A DNA stretch of 64,000 bases from Saccharophagus degradans 2-40 (GTDB taxonomy: Bacteria > Pseudomonadota > Gammaproteobacteria > Pseudomonadales > Cellvibrionaceae): positions 2,590,501 to 2,654,500 of the forward strand of contig NC_007912.1 of NCBI RefSeq assembly GCF_000013665.1, in the 5' to 3' direction. The notes under the pieces are model-generated. The model had not been told where the DNA came from. It made no database searches and worked only from the letters and a program-made list of their open reading frames with translations. Both the position numbers and the translations under genes were made by a program. The first letter of the stretch is position 1; every line of letters begins with the position of its first letter. Below, one piece after another: positions 15,501-30,500 of the stretch.

Positions 15501-18500
15501 TTAAATATGGGTCTACCAATTCTAGGTTAGCGAACGGTAATTCAACGCTGTAATAGGATGTGCTATCCAGCCAATGCAGAACGCCGCTGTTAATCCAAGA
15601 GTGTTTAGTGGCCGTTAATCGACTTCCTTCGTTATCTACATCTGCTTTCCAACTAATTTGCAAACCGTAAGTTTGATCGTAATCCACATCGTATACGGCA
15701 ACATTAGAAGCAGTATGCAATGTGAGTAGATCACCCACTAAGCTTGCCGAGTAAATTCTTGAATTGAAAGATAATGAATCAAGTAACGCGTTCTCATCAA
15801 ATTGATAAGTATCGAATAACTGAACACCATACGGTTGTACTATTGTTAGATATTGGTTATTTACGCTAGCTTGTAACAAGCCAGAGAAATCGCCATATAC
15901 GGTACCAACCGCTTGAGAAAGGTCTGAAAGTAAACGCTTTTCTATTTGGGTAGCACCAATTAGGTAAAGCGCATCTTCAGCAATTGTTAACTCAACAATA
16001 GAGAAAGATACATCTAGCGCAAGTAACTCATAGCCATTATACGAACCCACCAGTACTGACGAATCGGCCAGCAAGTAGGTTTCGCCATTGCGAATTATAA
16101 TTTCGCTGGCATTTAAACCACTTTGATTCGTAAATGCATTTACAAACTGAGCGGAATAAATATTCGCCAACGAGTAATAATGCACCGTGGCTCCATCGGC
16201 AAGTAGTACAGCTATATCATAGCCATCAACCGCAATATCACGAATTACACCGCCAGCATCAAACTTAGAAATGAACGCAGGTACAGTGCTATCTTGAATG
16301 CTATAAATACGCACTTCTGAGTTAGAGAATGTAAACAGGTTATTACCAACTTGCTTAACCTTAGACACGTCAGACAGCTGTTTATTGCCATCTAGCACAA
16401 CAGATAGCGTTGTGTCTGCAATGGTATCTTCTGCAAATCCGTCGTTGCTAATCTCAACATTAAGTACACCAACCGTATTATTAGGAACAACAAAGCTTAG
16501 CTCCTGATACCGCTCCTCTACTACGTTTGGTACATCTTTTCCGTTTACACGGATATGGGTATCAGCACTTAAGCCTTTGCCCTGCATGCCAATTACTTCA
16601 CCGGCATTGAAGTAGAACTTTTTATCGTTTTTATCAAGTGTTTGACTAGTGCGGTTGTAGCTACCTATTGCCGATAGCGTTGGATCTGTCACGTAGGTAA
16701 ATGCAGATAAATCGGTAGCCTGTAGCGGACCGTTCAAGACACTTATTGCCACCAATCTGTTGTCTTGTGGTGCGCTATTCAAACCGGGCAATATAAATTC
16801 TAATGTGTTCTCAGAAACAGAAAGCACATCAACCGAAGGCACTTCAAAGCCCCCTACTTCAATTACCGAATTAGAGTCAAAACCATTACCTGTAATGGTA
16901 ATAATCTCACCGCCACGCCAACTGCCTTTAATGGGGAATACATCGGCAATAACTGGCTGAGCACCCTCAACAGCTGTAAAGCGGAACGTGTAATCATTAG
17001 GTAACGTTTGACCGTGAAGAGTTTGAATAGATTGATCAATATTGAACTCATACAAATTGCCAGCTACCAAAGGCTGCGAAGGTACGAATATTAAATTCGC
17101 GCCGTCGTTATCTATTTGCTGAGAAACAAAGCCTGTAATCACTCCACCACCCACTTCAGTAAGAGTAATTAAACCTTGGGCGTTGTTTTGTAATTGCTGG
17201 TTATTCAACACCCTATTAAACGAAACTCGAATGGCATCTTGATAAGGCAAATAGCCACTAACTGCGGGCCACTGAGCGTGAATAAGTAGATCTGTATTTA
17301 CAACAGTCGTTAAACCACCGCCCATGCGAGTTACATCTTCGTCAATGGGGTTCTCCGCTGGCTCGTCGCCTATATAAGCAAAACTTGAACCCACATAGAT
17401 CGCACTGGGGCTAAACGCCATTGAAGACGCATTACCCACCACAGAGAAGTAGTTCTGTAATTCAACAGCAGCAGTAAATTCGCCTAGCAGCCAATTAGAT
17501 ATATCAAATATCTGAACATCACCCTGCTCGGCAACGACGTATAAGGTTTGCCCCCACACTGCAAGATTATTTGCAGACAACGTACCCTGGCTTACAAGGT
17601 AAGCAAGGTTGATACTTGCTACTGGTGTTGCAGAAGTTTCGCTGTTCAGAACATAAGCCTGAACCGATGCAGACGAGCCTGTAGCAACCAATAGAAGATT
17701 ATTAACTACTACAAGATCACTGGCAGCTAATTTATTAGCTATGCCGGCATCCACGTTGTCGACTGTATCTACTCGACGTTTTATGCCGTATGTTCCGGAA
17801 GCAAGCTCTACTTCAATAACTTGTTTAGCCGTTGGTAATGCTACCCACAAACTATCGCTATAGATTTTGACTTTACCTGGCACTGAGCCAAGTTGCTGTA
17901 ACGATAAGCTACCTGCTGAGCGCAGCGCTTCATCTACTAGCTGGTACATACTAATGCCATTAGCATGCGAAACCACAACAGTAGAACCTTCAACCGCAAT
18001 CGAGTTAGCCTCGTGGGTCAAGTTAACCGTTTGCAGTCGTAGCGGGTCCGTTGGCAAAGTAATGTCGAACAGGAATAACTGCTTGCCGCCGAGAACAATT
18101 AAAAGGCTGTCGTTAACATATAGGTCTATAAAGCCCTTAGGCGATACGCCGCCTTGTACATCAAAGTGGTATGGGAAGCTCGAACCTGCAAATTCTTTTT
18201 CTAAAATTATGGGGTGAACAGGATCAGATATATCTGCCAACACCAAACGAGCGGTTGTGCTCGACAAGTTGGCAGTAATATCACCACTGGTATTAACAAC
18301 TTCAAATGCTCCGCCGGTTACTGCATAAAGCACCTGGTTTTGCATTGCAATTGCGGCCACGGGGCTAGATTGGTCATTAGCCAAATTAACCGAACCGGTA
18401 CCCTGACCAGTGTAGAAGTATGCCGTTGGAGAAACAGCCACTTCCGAAGTAAATAAATCAGATGTAGTTGTAACCTCTACTTCACCAAAGCTGCCTGCTG

Positions 18501-21500
18501 GCGCCCTAACGCGAATGTGATTACTACTATAAACTTTTAAATCGCCAGCTAAAGTGCCGCCGAATAGCACATTACTGTAGTGGCTAAAACCACGACCATA
18601 AATATCTACATAATTACCGCCCTGTGGAGGACCAGTTTGCGGATTTATATCGTCGATTTCTATTTGCGGAAGAATACTTAACGCACCGTATAACACGTAA
18701 GCCAAACCACTATCTTTGCGCACTATACGCAAAGGCATACTTGCACTTACGCCATCTACGTTCAGGTCAGGCACATTTAGTTTTAGCGTTTCACCATCGA
18801 CTAATGTCACATCACTCGCATTAATGAGTTCTGTCCCTATGTAGACCTCAAGCTGATCACTTTCTGTACCAAAACGAGCACCGCGTACGATCGCCACTTC
18901 AGTACCATTGGCATGGAAGTAATGATTTAACAGCTCGCCGTTTTCTTCTCTTACCACAGAATCTATAAATGGTCTTTCACCAGCTAACATAGTGTAACTA
19001 GCAGTAAACGCTTCGTTTAATTGACGTCCATCTAGATTCGTTAAGCTTTCTAATACAGAAAGCGTTATCACACCGTTGTATGTTAATTGATTACTAAACT
19101 TAACAAGTAAGCGGCCGCCTTGCAGCGTGTTTTCCGCAACCAATTCATATTGATCGGCAGGTATAGGTTGCCCATCGGCGCCCAGTATTTCGATGTTTTC
19201 TGTAACGTGTACAGAATCTGTATTAAATAAGTCATTGAAACCTATAGTTACCGTTTCGCCTTGACCCAAATCGGCATTGGCGAAAGGCTCAACGCTGGAA
19301 ACAGCAAAGGCACCGCCATTTACAACTTGCATACCGTCTGCAACCGATGTAAATACTTCGCCACTATTTTCTATAATTTCGCTGTGACCGTTTTGCAGCA
19401 ACTGCCAATAAGATAGTTCGTAGCCACTAGCAGTGCGAGTGTATACAACAACGTCTTGCGCACTGCCGTCTAGATCTTCTGGTGCATTAGCTGCAGATTC
19501 AGACTTAAGAATAATTTGGCCATTCTGTACGTGCATAGATACATCTGAAGGCTTACTTACTTTTAAGCGATCAATGGCTATTACTTCGTATTGGGCTGCA
19601 TTTGGCAAGTCATTAAATATAGCAACAAATACTTGCTGATCGCGTACAAATGCAACATACAGGCTGCCATCGGATAACCACTGCACATCTGCAGGTGTAC
19701 CAAACAGGCGAAGTGGATCATCGCCCTCTTCGCTGAATTCAATCGAGCCAAACCCTTGTGCTGGAACCAGTTCACCTTGCTCAAGTTCGAAGAAGCGGAG
19801 TATTCCTGTATCGAACGGATGCGCGGCAGCAGCCACACCTAACCCGCGAACAAAATCGAAATCCACATCCATTGCTCTGTAACCGGGAATACTCATTCCA
19901 GTTAGCAGCAACGGTTGATTTAAATTAGTAACGTCAACCAACTGAACGCCAGCGCTGTCATTTGCTAACAGCAGGCTGTTGCCCACCACCGCAATACCAT
20001 GGACTGGCGCATCAAGGGCAAGCTGACTTAATCGAACAGGACGCTCCCAAATATTAATATCGAAAATCTCTAAACCGTATTCCAATAGGAAACGATTATA
20101 AGCATTGCGAGTAGTCGCACCCTCTTTTAAGCCAATAAACAAAATATCATCGACTAATTGACCCGCACCTATCACATGCGGCGGATAGTTGGGTAAATCT
20201 ATTTCTATACCTGTCGCTTGAGTGTAAGAAATACTACCCACAAATATTTTATGGTAAGTATCACTGTCGGCACTGCTATGGGCGCTACCATTAGGTATGC
20301 GCAAATACAAGTCGTACAGCTCTGGATCGATTACTGCAGGCAAGTTGAATGAAAACTTCTGCAATGTTTTCACATCGTCGCGCAGGTCAATGGTGTACTC
20401 GCCAAACACCTCATCAAACTCGCTACGACCTGTATGAATTAAATAATCTGGGTCGCGATGCTTTTTCAACACGGCAATAGTGCCTGGCAAAATCACTTGC
20501 CGGGTTGAGTCAATCTCGATGGTTTCACCACCGGTTGTTAGTGCTGAATCTGCGCTAAGTTTAAAATCAGCTTCACTTAGCCCGTCTAGAGAATCGCCAA
20601 CCAACAGCGCACCGTGCCATGTGGCTCGGAAGCTTCCAGAAACAACAGCAATATTGTGCTGACCAGGCTCAAGCACAATACCCGCCATTTCAAAGGCTTT
20701 AGCTGGTATTTCGATTAGTGAATCGCTAATAATTTGCGCAGAATCTACTGGGTAATTATTTACATATACTTCAGTAACGCCATCAAAGCCTGCGCCAGTA
20801 ATAGCAATTAACGGTTGGTTATTAACCGCAAATAAACCACCATCTACACGATGAATTTGAACATCAATATCGCCTTCTTGTGCAACATTGAATGTTCGTA
20901 CAGATTTAGCCCATATAGAGCCGCCCCTGCCATTGCGCGCGTCATTAACAGCTAAACGCATTTGCGCGTTAGGCACTCTATCGAACGTTACCGTGTACTC
21001 TGTTGCTAAACCTTCTGCTTCATCTACAGGTGCAACAGCTACAGAAACGCTGCTTGCTTCACCAGTAACAGTGTCAACAACTTCTACAAGTACATTACCA
21101 TCAGCAATAACGGAATCTATTGTTGTAAGTTCGTTGAAGGCAATAGTTAACGAAAGGTTATCGCCAGCCTCTACTAAGCCACCTTCACGTACACCAAAAT
21201 CTGATACAAATGAGTGGGTAAACTCAAAAGTTTTAAGGCCATCAGACGCACCGGCCACTAATGTACCTTTCTTAACTAAAATACTTTCTACTTTCTCGCT
21301 ATTACCCGCCGACAATATGCGCGGTGCATCGATATCTGCAATATCAATTACAACAACGCCACGACCAGAGCTTACGAATAAAGTAGAGCCGAAAACATCT
21401 AACTTAGTCGCAGTTGCCGCAACAGCTTGCAACCCATCAAAGTTGATTTTTAAGTGCTGTTCTAGATTATGTAGAGGCACTATCTCGATGCCCTCGGCAC

Positions 21501-24500
21501 CAAGTGCAGCAATTAAATGATTACCGTATACAGCAACATCCATTACTCCAGCACTAAACACGACGTCGTACGTAACGTTCTTATCAACAAGGTTAATTAC
21601 ATTTACAGTATTGTTACTAACTGCCAATGGCCCAGCAGTAAATGGCGGTGTAGTACCACATGCACCAGGTACCCAACCAACAGATTTACGCGCACCGCCA
21701 GAAAACACCCAATCATCGTACTTATGAATAAATATAGGTGACTGGCCACTAGGCAGTTCGCCAACATAGATAGGGTCGAATGGAGCAATATAGTTATGCA
21801 GTTCTATATTACCGCTGTACTCGCCTCCAATTGCATGTACACAAATAGGGTCAGGTTGACTTGGAGTTTTACCGTTAGGCGACACGCTACCAGCAAGTAC
21901 CGAGTAACCAGCTTTTTCGATGGCCACAATATGTTTACTTGGCGCGTCGTAGCTTTCCTCACCGTTGCCAGCAGGCTGCTCGCTAATAAACTGCATACCC
22001 GCTTCTTCGTCGAGATTTAAGCGAGCAATACCGCCATTACCAGACGCAACATATAAACGATTTCGCCACACATTTTCTTCTAGCTCACGCGATTGATATA
22101 TATCGAGTGAATCTAAACCAAATGCATAATCGCCAATTGTGTTAGAACCCGTTACAGAATATGAATCTAGCGCGTAAGCACCACCTACCATTAACGGCTG
22201 CAGTGGGTTCTCAACGTCAAAACTCGCTACGCGATAGTTATCGGGTACCGCTGCTACGCCGTTAAATACAACTAAGTCCTTACCTGTTGGGTCTAGCGTC
22301 GTTTGTAAACGACCCGTAGTAGCAATAACAGCGCCGCTATCGGCTTCAAGCAACTCATTGATATTTACGCGTGAAGGGCTAATAGCCGCAAGCTGCTTTA
22401 AGCCGTAACCGAAGGTTTCTTCGTTATCTACAACACTTGTGCGACCGTGACGGTCTGTAGCTACCAGCGTGTGCTTACCTGGTGAACCAGGAGGCGTTAA
22501 CGCGGTCATCTCAGTAGTTGAGTACACATCCAAACCAACTAGCGGCAGCGAGCCCAAACGTAGTTTGATGGTTTCAGAAATAGAGGTACCAGGCTCAAAA
22601 CCGTTACCTGTAATTGTGATGCGACTACCACCGCTAATTGGGCCCCACAGAGGTGAAATACTCTGTATTTCTATTGGTGCATCTACCGCCACTGCGCCTC
22701 TTAACGTATCGCTAACCCAAAGCGAGTTGTGTTTAACCTCTACGCGTAGGTCATACAAACCGGCGTTAGCGATAGCAGGAACAACCACTTCTGCAATAGT
22801 TACTTCGCCATCATCACCGCTAACTTGTATACCAGTTAAATTTAGCTCGAGTGCCCCTAGGAAGAATCGAATATCAGTTAGATTTTCTGAAGCATTACGC
22901 ACAGAAACCGTTACAGTTTTAGCTGTATTCACAGGTACGCGACGCGGAACAACGCTATCGATTTCTGGCATTTCTGCGCGTTCACCGCGGTAGGTAAACT
23001 GTTTGGTTACTGGCTTTTTCAGTTCGTAAAGCACCAAATAATCGTTGCCGTTACCCGGTTTAACTGCGGCTACACCTGCTTGAATATTTACGTCAAGTAG
23101 GTCACCAACTGTTAGTTGGTCAACTTCACTTTGAGCAAGTTTTATAATTGCATCGTTATTAATTATCTGTGTTGATATCGACAGGTCGCGACCTGCGCTA
23201 TCCGACACACTAAATAAACCTAGGTTTGCGCTATGCAAATCAATAGCTTTATTGAACCTAACAATAAATTTAGCAAAACCGTCTAAACCTATATCAAGCA
23301 GGCCGTTTACTGGGTCGATGTGATGAATTTTTAATACTGCGTCAGGCAACACAGTAATTATGCTGCTAAATTCATCGTAACCTAAGCCATAAGCGGCGTA
23401 AGCACCGGCTACAACAGTAGAAATAAACCCAGTTTCTAGATTATCAAAGCCTTCGCGTACTGCAGGCGCATAAGGGTTGGTTACATCAATTGCTTTAACG
23501 CCATTTTCGCCAAGTGCGGCATAAATGAAGCCACCACTCAAACCTATGTCGTATACAAAACCAATATTGGCCACTCGGCTTAATATTGCAGGCTTTGCTG
23601 GGTTGCTAATATCAACCACTACTAGACCACTGCTGCCCGCTGCGAGGTAGGCAACATTTCCATCCACAACAACTTTAGAGGCAGGTACATCTAAACTAGC
23701 TAAAACTTGGAAGCCATTTTCTGGGCCGTTTGTAGCGATATAAAATCCACCTGCACCAACAGTTTCTTCAGATATTAACTTGTTATCACCGTAGTGGAAT
23801 GCGCCCCCAACAAGCGCATACAAAGAATCTTTTATAGACTCGTTATTAAACGCTGCAACATCTAACACTGCACCCTGCTGTGGCATTGGGTACGCATCGA
23901 AAGTATATTGCTTATCTTGCAAATAGGAGTCGACGATTACCAAACCGCCTTTATCGCCGCCAACAAGTACGCGATTATTCTCTATTTCAATGTGGCGAGC
24001 AGCGTTCACTGGCAACACAAGCTCTTCGATAATAGTAGATTGGCTAATATCTATAGCATCAAACGATAAAGTAAATAGCTTAGGATCAGCCGCCTGCTCT
24101 CCCATTACTCTTGCGCCGAGCACAAACACTCGATCGAAACCGCGCTCAAAATAAGTAGCAACAGACAGCGCAGAATACCCACCAGGTAGGCGAATATTGG
24201 CAACAAGCCGATCGTCTTGCTCATCCCCATCCTGATCGATTAACTCTAATAAATCTTCAGGGTTAAGTGGGTTTTCCTCGTTCGCGGTATAAGTGGATGC
24301 ATCGGTATTTACAATCACCACACCATCTGTACCCGCAGCCACCACTAAGAAAGTGCCGCTAGGGTCGCGAACCGCGTCGTAGTATGTGGATTTAGATTTT
24401 TCGCCAGCGCGGATAAGCGATTGCATTGGCTGCAAATATTCGAACGCATTGCTAAGCACGCCCTGTTGCTTACCAATAACCTCTACCGTCACGTCTACAG

Positions 24501-27500
24501 AACCAATACGCCCGCCAGGCACAGTGACCTGTAACGTTTCAGAATCGATTACTTTAATGCTATCGGTTGCGGCGAAATAAGGGCCGAAGCGCACAGACAT
24601 TTCATTGCTGCCACTGCGGAACCCCTGCCCTTTTATAGTTACTATTGTTCCACCTTCTAAACTACCGGCGCTTGGTGAAATACTGTTCAGCAGCAGCGGT
24701 TCTACGTAATATAGCGCCCCCACAACTTCTACGGTATCGCCATCATTACGCACAACCCTTAAGCTGGCAGGCCCTGGTGAATTACCCGGCACTTGAACTG
24801 AGTAGGTTTCAGAGCCATCGTCATTTGGTGTGCTACTTATTACGCTAGCTGCTTGGCCAGACACCATAAAGCTAGGCGCATTACCACCGTTGTTTAACAC
24901 TACATTAACTAGGCCACCATCAACGTCTGAAACACTTGGCTCTAACGATATAAATTCAAGCTCGGGGCCTGTAGCAGAACCGGTAACAAAATCTAAAGCG
25001 TAATCAAACAAACCTTGTGTGCGACGACTAGAAGCTACGCCGGTTAAATTCACGATGTAACGTTGATTTGATTCGAGCGAATCTTCTGGAGTAACAACAA
25101 CTGTACGTCGATCATCACCTTCAAAAGAAAGTGTGAACGCAACACTTTCTAAATCTGCAGTGCCGTTATCCTTATGCAAGTTAATATACGACAACAGTTC
25201 ATCTTCGGAATAGCCGATGGGTTGAGTAAAGTTCAACACAATAGGTTTATCTAGATGTACGCCGCTGGCACCTTTTGCAGGTGAGGTCGAAGCTAGATCT
25301 AACACCAACAGGTCAACAAAGTTTAACGAGCTTCTAAAACTTTGTGCACTGCCATCCATCCAACGGTTAACCGCAAATAATGCCAAACCATCGTCGGTCA
25401 TTACTACAGTTTCGCGACCATCTTCAACAACACCAGCATCTGCTGCAGATCGCGTAATATCAACGACAAGCGCATCGAGCAAATTAATGTTTTTGCGATC
25501 ACTTACGTCATAAGCACCCAAGTAAAAACGACTAAGTGCACCACTTCCAGAATTAAAGAACGATACTTTTTCGCCACCTAATGAGTAGCCAATATTCGGG
25601 CTCTTATTGTTATCGCCTTTCAGCGGCTCGCGACTTAAAAATACGCTTGAGCTTACCAAACTATTTGCGGATGTAACGGTGCCAGGTATAGAAAAACCAA
25701 AGCCGTTATAGCTGCCGTCTGCACGTAAATATTGCGGATAAGTACTGTCTACCAGCTGTAAATTTCCACCTGTAGTAAAGGCTTTTTCATTTACTAAGGG
25801 CGCACTTATATTAACAAAGTTACTCGCACCCAGTTGCGGTAGTGAGGGTTTGGTAATATCAAATACAAAGCGGTATTTAGTGCTAGGGCTTGCTGTAAGC
25901 CCAGCAACCACATGCAATTGTTTACCAACAAGTTCGATATCCCACACAAATAACGCTTTTGCTTTACCAGCTACTGTACCTTGCGTTAAGCGCGTTACAA
26001 CCGATGGTTTAACTGGGTCCGCTATATTTACAACAACAACCCCATCGCTACCGGCAGCAATAAAGACCAGTTTATCTTTAATTATCGCTTTAGTTGGTGT
26101 GTGCTCTATAGGTAGAGGTAACGAGTATAAAATATCCCGTGTTTTACCTTCTTCAGGTATATCTACCTCGTCGCGCAATTCACGATCGTATACAAGTAGT
26201 ACGTTTGTATCTTCGTATGGCGTATTGATACGATCTAGCTGGTACCCAGTTGCCGTAACGTAGAGATACTCTTTATCTAAAGCGATATCCGTAGCTACAA
26301 GGTCTTGTGGTAAATCGTAGTAACCAAAACCGTGACGCGGAGCCGCTTCAGTTAAGTCGGTACGATCGTATTTAACTAAGCTTATCCAACTAGGTGCGTA
26401 GTAGGTGTAAAACGCATCTTTGCTAGACACTTTATCTAGCCACATACCTTTGTCTGTTAAGCCCTTCTTATATTGAACACCGCGACCAAGCACATACACC
26501 CAGTTCAAATCGGTATCTACCGCTAAATCTACAATTTCACCTGGCGGCAAGCGATCTAGGCTCTTCACGTTCGAGCTAGGTGGCTCTAGGTACTCGTCTA
26601 CTTTCTTGGGTGTAATTAAATCCGCAGTTTCAATACTACGATTTATTACCAATCGGCCATAGAACAAAGCATTTTGTAGTAAGAAGCTGCGCCCTAAATC
26701 ATCGCTAATTTGTACATCTACAAACCCGCGATAGGGTTGACCGGCACCATCACTAAAGTCTGGCACTACCCACGTCATTTTTTCTGCACTGTAAAGCGAC
26801 AAGCTATCGCCATTTACTTTAGAAACAATTGCAGAACTAGGCACACCGCTTTTATAAGCGGTAAGTTTAACCCCGGGGTGGAAGCCAAAACCGACCACAG
26901 AAACTTCGTCGCCCTCACCTGCCTGTACTACGCGAACAACAGCGGGGTCGATAAAACTAATTTCGAGAATATCCACATAGGTATAACCACCTATTACGGT
27001 ATCGCTCAGATTCTGCTTATTGGTAACTTTTACAGCGGCTGGGCCTGCATAATTAGGCGCGGTTTTAGCAAAGATAGTACCGTACGGGTCATCAATTGTT
27101 GCAGGGGTGTACGATTGCACAACTAGCGCTTGCCCACCGATTTCCAAAGTTGGCTTATCAGAGAAATTCAAGCCTCGTACGGCAATCTCGGTGCCGCCAT
27201 TAATGGAGCCGGCCGCTCTACAACCACTTTCGCCATTCTGAATAGACACCAAAGTACAAATAGATGTTATTTGTGGTGCAGCGCCATCGTTGGCCGCAGT
27301 AACGAAACTAAATTCGTAATCTGTGCCTAACGGATAACCAGTGAGTGCAGGTAAACCCGCTTTTACACGTACATAGTAACGTTGGTTAGCGTAAAACTGA
27401 TTATTATCGAAGTGCTCTAACTTAATAATGCGACGATGATCTTCGTATGCATTTGCGGTTGAATTGAAGCGCTGCTCAAAGCCAAGAGAGAATTGATCTG

Positions 27501-30500
27501 TAATATCAACACCGCCAAGTGCTGGGTTACCTTCAAACACCTGAATATATTGAGCGAGATCAATGCTCTGACCAAGTACTGCCGAAAGCTCGATAATAAT
27601 ATTATGCGTTGCTGTACTTACATCAAACTGCTCATAGTAAGGCGAGTGCTCAAGTACAGTAAGTTCTGGCAATTCTAGGCGGTTAACACCCTGCTTACCC
27701 GAAGCAATTTGAATAGCACCACGCGCCAAGGCAATATCCATTGGTGCAATGTCGTTACCAACAACTGCCCTGTTCACCATAACGGGGACACTAGGATCGA
27801 CCGCGCGCTGGGATAGTTTATTTAAATCAACAATTTCAACAACAGACTGCGCAGGTATGTCTTCTTGATCGGAATACAAAACGCTGGAATAAATAAGATT
27901 ACCCAGTACTTTTACGTCGTAAACACCGTCAGACACTAGATCTTTACGTGCGGGTTGTAGTTCAACAACACTTTGCATTTTAGGTTGGAAAGGATCACTA
28001 ATATCAACTACGTTAACCGCAGAAGTAAAACCCTCGCCTGCCATATCTGTTACGAATAAACGGTTACCAACTATTTCAATGCGGTTGGCTATACCCAAAG
28101 TGTCTATTTTGGCAATAATAGGCATTGACGGGTCGGCAACATCTGCAACTACAACACCTTCGTGAGACGCTGCGATATATGCGTAACGGCCTGCTATTTT
28201 AACGTCGCGAGTAAATCCGTTGGGCTTGATATAACCCACATGGTAAGGCGCACCCAAATCACTTATATCTATTACCTGTACACCACCGTTACCGTTGGCT
28301 ACAAACGCAATATTATCTTTGGTATCTATACCATAAACATCGCTGTACGGCAGATCGATACGACCCGCTAAAATATAAGGCAAGCCAAAGTTATTATCGG
28401 CATTGACAGTATTAAACACTAGCAACTCACCACCCAAGTTAGAGTAGTAAAGCTCTCCGCTACCTTCTGCGCCAGTATCTCCGCCCAGCCAATCTGCTTT
28501 TACTTCGGTTTCAAGTTTAGAAACAAAAGCGCCGCCATTTGCTGCTTCACCAAACACTTGTTCGAGTACAGCTTCTATTTCATCGTCGGTTAAACCATTA
28601 CTTTCTAGTAGTGATTTAGCTAACTCATCGTCGGGTATAAACTCGGCAGGCTCAAAGCCCATTTTGCCTGCAACAATGATATTTTGCTCCGCTTTAACAG
28701 AGGAGATGGTACCGGCAAATACTTCAGCAGCTGGGTTTAATAGGGATGAGTAAACATGAACATTACCGTTGCCCTCGCTAAACGCTTCATCGGCCGCATC
28801 CATTAGGTACAAGCCGGTGCGCGGTATATTCGCGCCTTGTTTATCAAACTCTTTAAGGTTTAACCCTTGCTCAAACATCAACGGAGTTTGAGAAGCCCAA
28901 GCCACAACCATGCCGCCGGTACGCTCTAACGAGTGATACTGATCGACAGCCGTATAGTAAATATCTTTACCAGCATTTATGTCTGAGCTGTTTGGTTGAA
29001 TGTAACGGCGCTCGGCAATTGGCAAACCAACTTCGTATACCGTTTCCTCTGTAACAACATGGTCAGGCGTTTTTACTTCGGTAACAACTTTAACCCTTTC
29101 ATTGCGCGCATCAGTGCGCTTAAGAATATTGCCGTTAGTAAAATCTGCCCAATAAACGTAGTAATAGTTTTCGGGGTCGCTCGAAGGCAAACCCGCACCT
29201 GCCGATTGGGTATCGTCACGGAACAATTCTATTTCGCTTTCCTCAAGCGCGACCCAAGCACCACTCTCTACTTGGTATTGGCGAACCCAATACTGTTTGA
29301 CATGCTCAATGGATAAGCCTAAGTCACGAACAGACACAGCCGTACGCAAAGTTTCGGCTGTTGTAATAATTTCGTTATCAAATGGGTACAGAACATTCAA
29401 TTCAGGCTCAACAGTATCTTTAATAGAGCCAACCATAATTGTTTGCGACTGCCCAACTTGCCCTAACTTATCGTAGGCAATTGCATAAATGTAGTAACCA
29501 TCTACGCCTGGGGGAGTTTCTAATGAAGTTGTATAAATATGATTCTGAGCAACAGACCCGTTGCGCTCGCCCATGCTGTCGTAAACAGTAGCCACAGGCT
29601 TATCGTTTACATAAAAGACGACACGATCGATACCATCTGCACCGAGATCATCGAAGGCCTCTACCCACACTTCAATATTTTCACCGTTAATAACAACCGT
29701 ATTTTTGTTATCTGGTTTAACTATTTTTGCTGTTGGCGGTTTATCGGCAGTTAAAGTAAGCGATTTTAGCACCGGCGAAATACCCGATGCATAGCCATCA
29801 ACATCGACGGCTTCGGCTTTAAAGCGCAACACTTCACCAACTCGTCCGGTTGGAGTGGTTAAATGGAACTGGAACGGCAGAGCAACGTCTTCGCCAACCA
29901 CATGGTAAGCACCTTCTACCCCGCCTACGCTTAGAGACTGGTATAACGTAACGCTATCTACACCAGCCTCTGGGTCTGAAGCGAGCACCGAAATGACAAT
30001 ACCGCGACCTTCCGTTACTTCAGTAATGTCACCTAGGTTGTAGCCTCTAGCGTCGAGGGTCTTCATCGAGTTCACGCTAGGTTTTTGGTTGCGCTTAAGC
30101 ACCATTGCGCGCTCTACAACGCTGTTGTTGCCGGCACCATCAAGAGCAGTAATTTTGAAAGTCATTAATAACTGGTCGGGTACGGGCAACCCAGCTGGCA
30201 CGTAGTCTTCAATTTTACCTACAGACATTACACCGTAATAAGGCGCGCCTAGTAATAGCTGACTACCCACCGACTTTTTAGAAACGTCATTGTTTTCATC
30301 GGTAATATGCGCAAGCAGCTCCAAGCGAACAGAACGCACTTCAACATTATCGGTAACATCTAAGTTGTAAGTGAAAGGACGCCCTTCCGTTATTGCGCTA
30401 TCCGCAACTGGGTTAAATACTTTAATTACAGGCGCGGTCGCATCTTTCATAACTTTAACGTTAATTGGCGTTGGGGTTTCTGCTGTACGCGCAACACCAT

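Noticed and set aside
20888-21520. 210-codon plus-strand ORF, with similar ones at 1892-2416 and 22469-22993
   Set aside because: They lie antisense to the giant gene, have low-complexity serine/threonine/proline-rich translations and no recognisable domain. They arise from codon bias on the coding strand.
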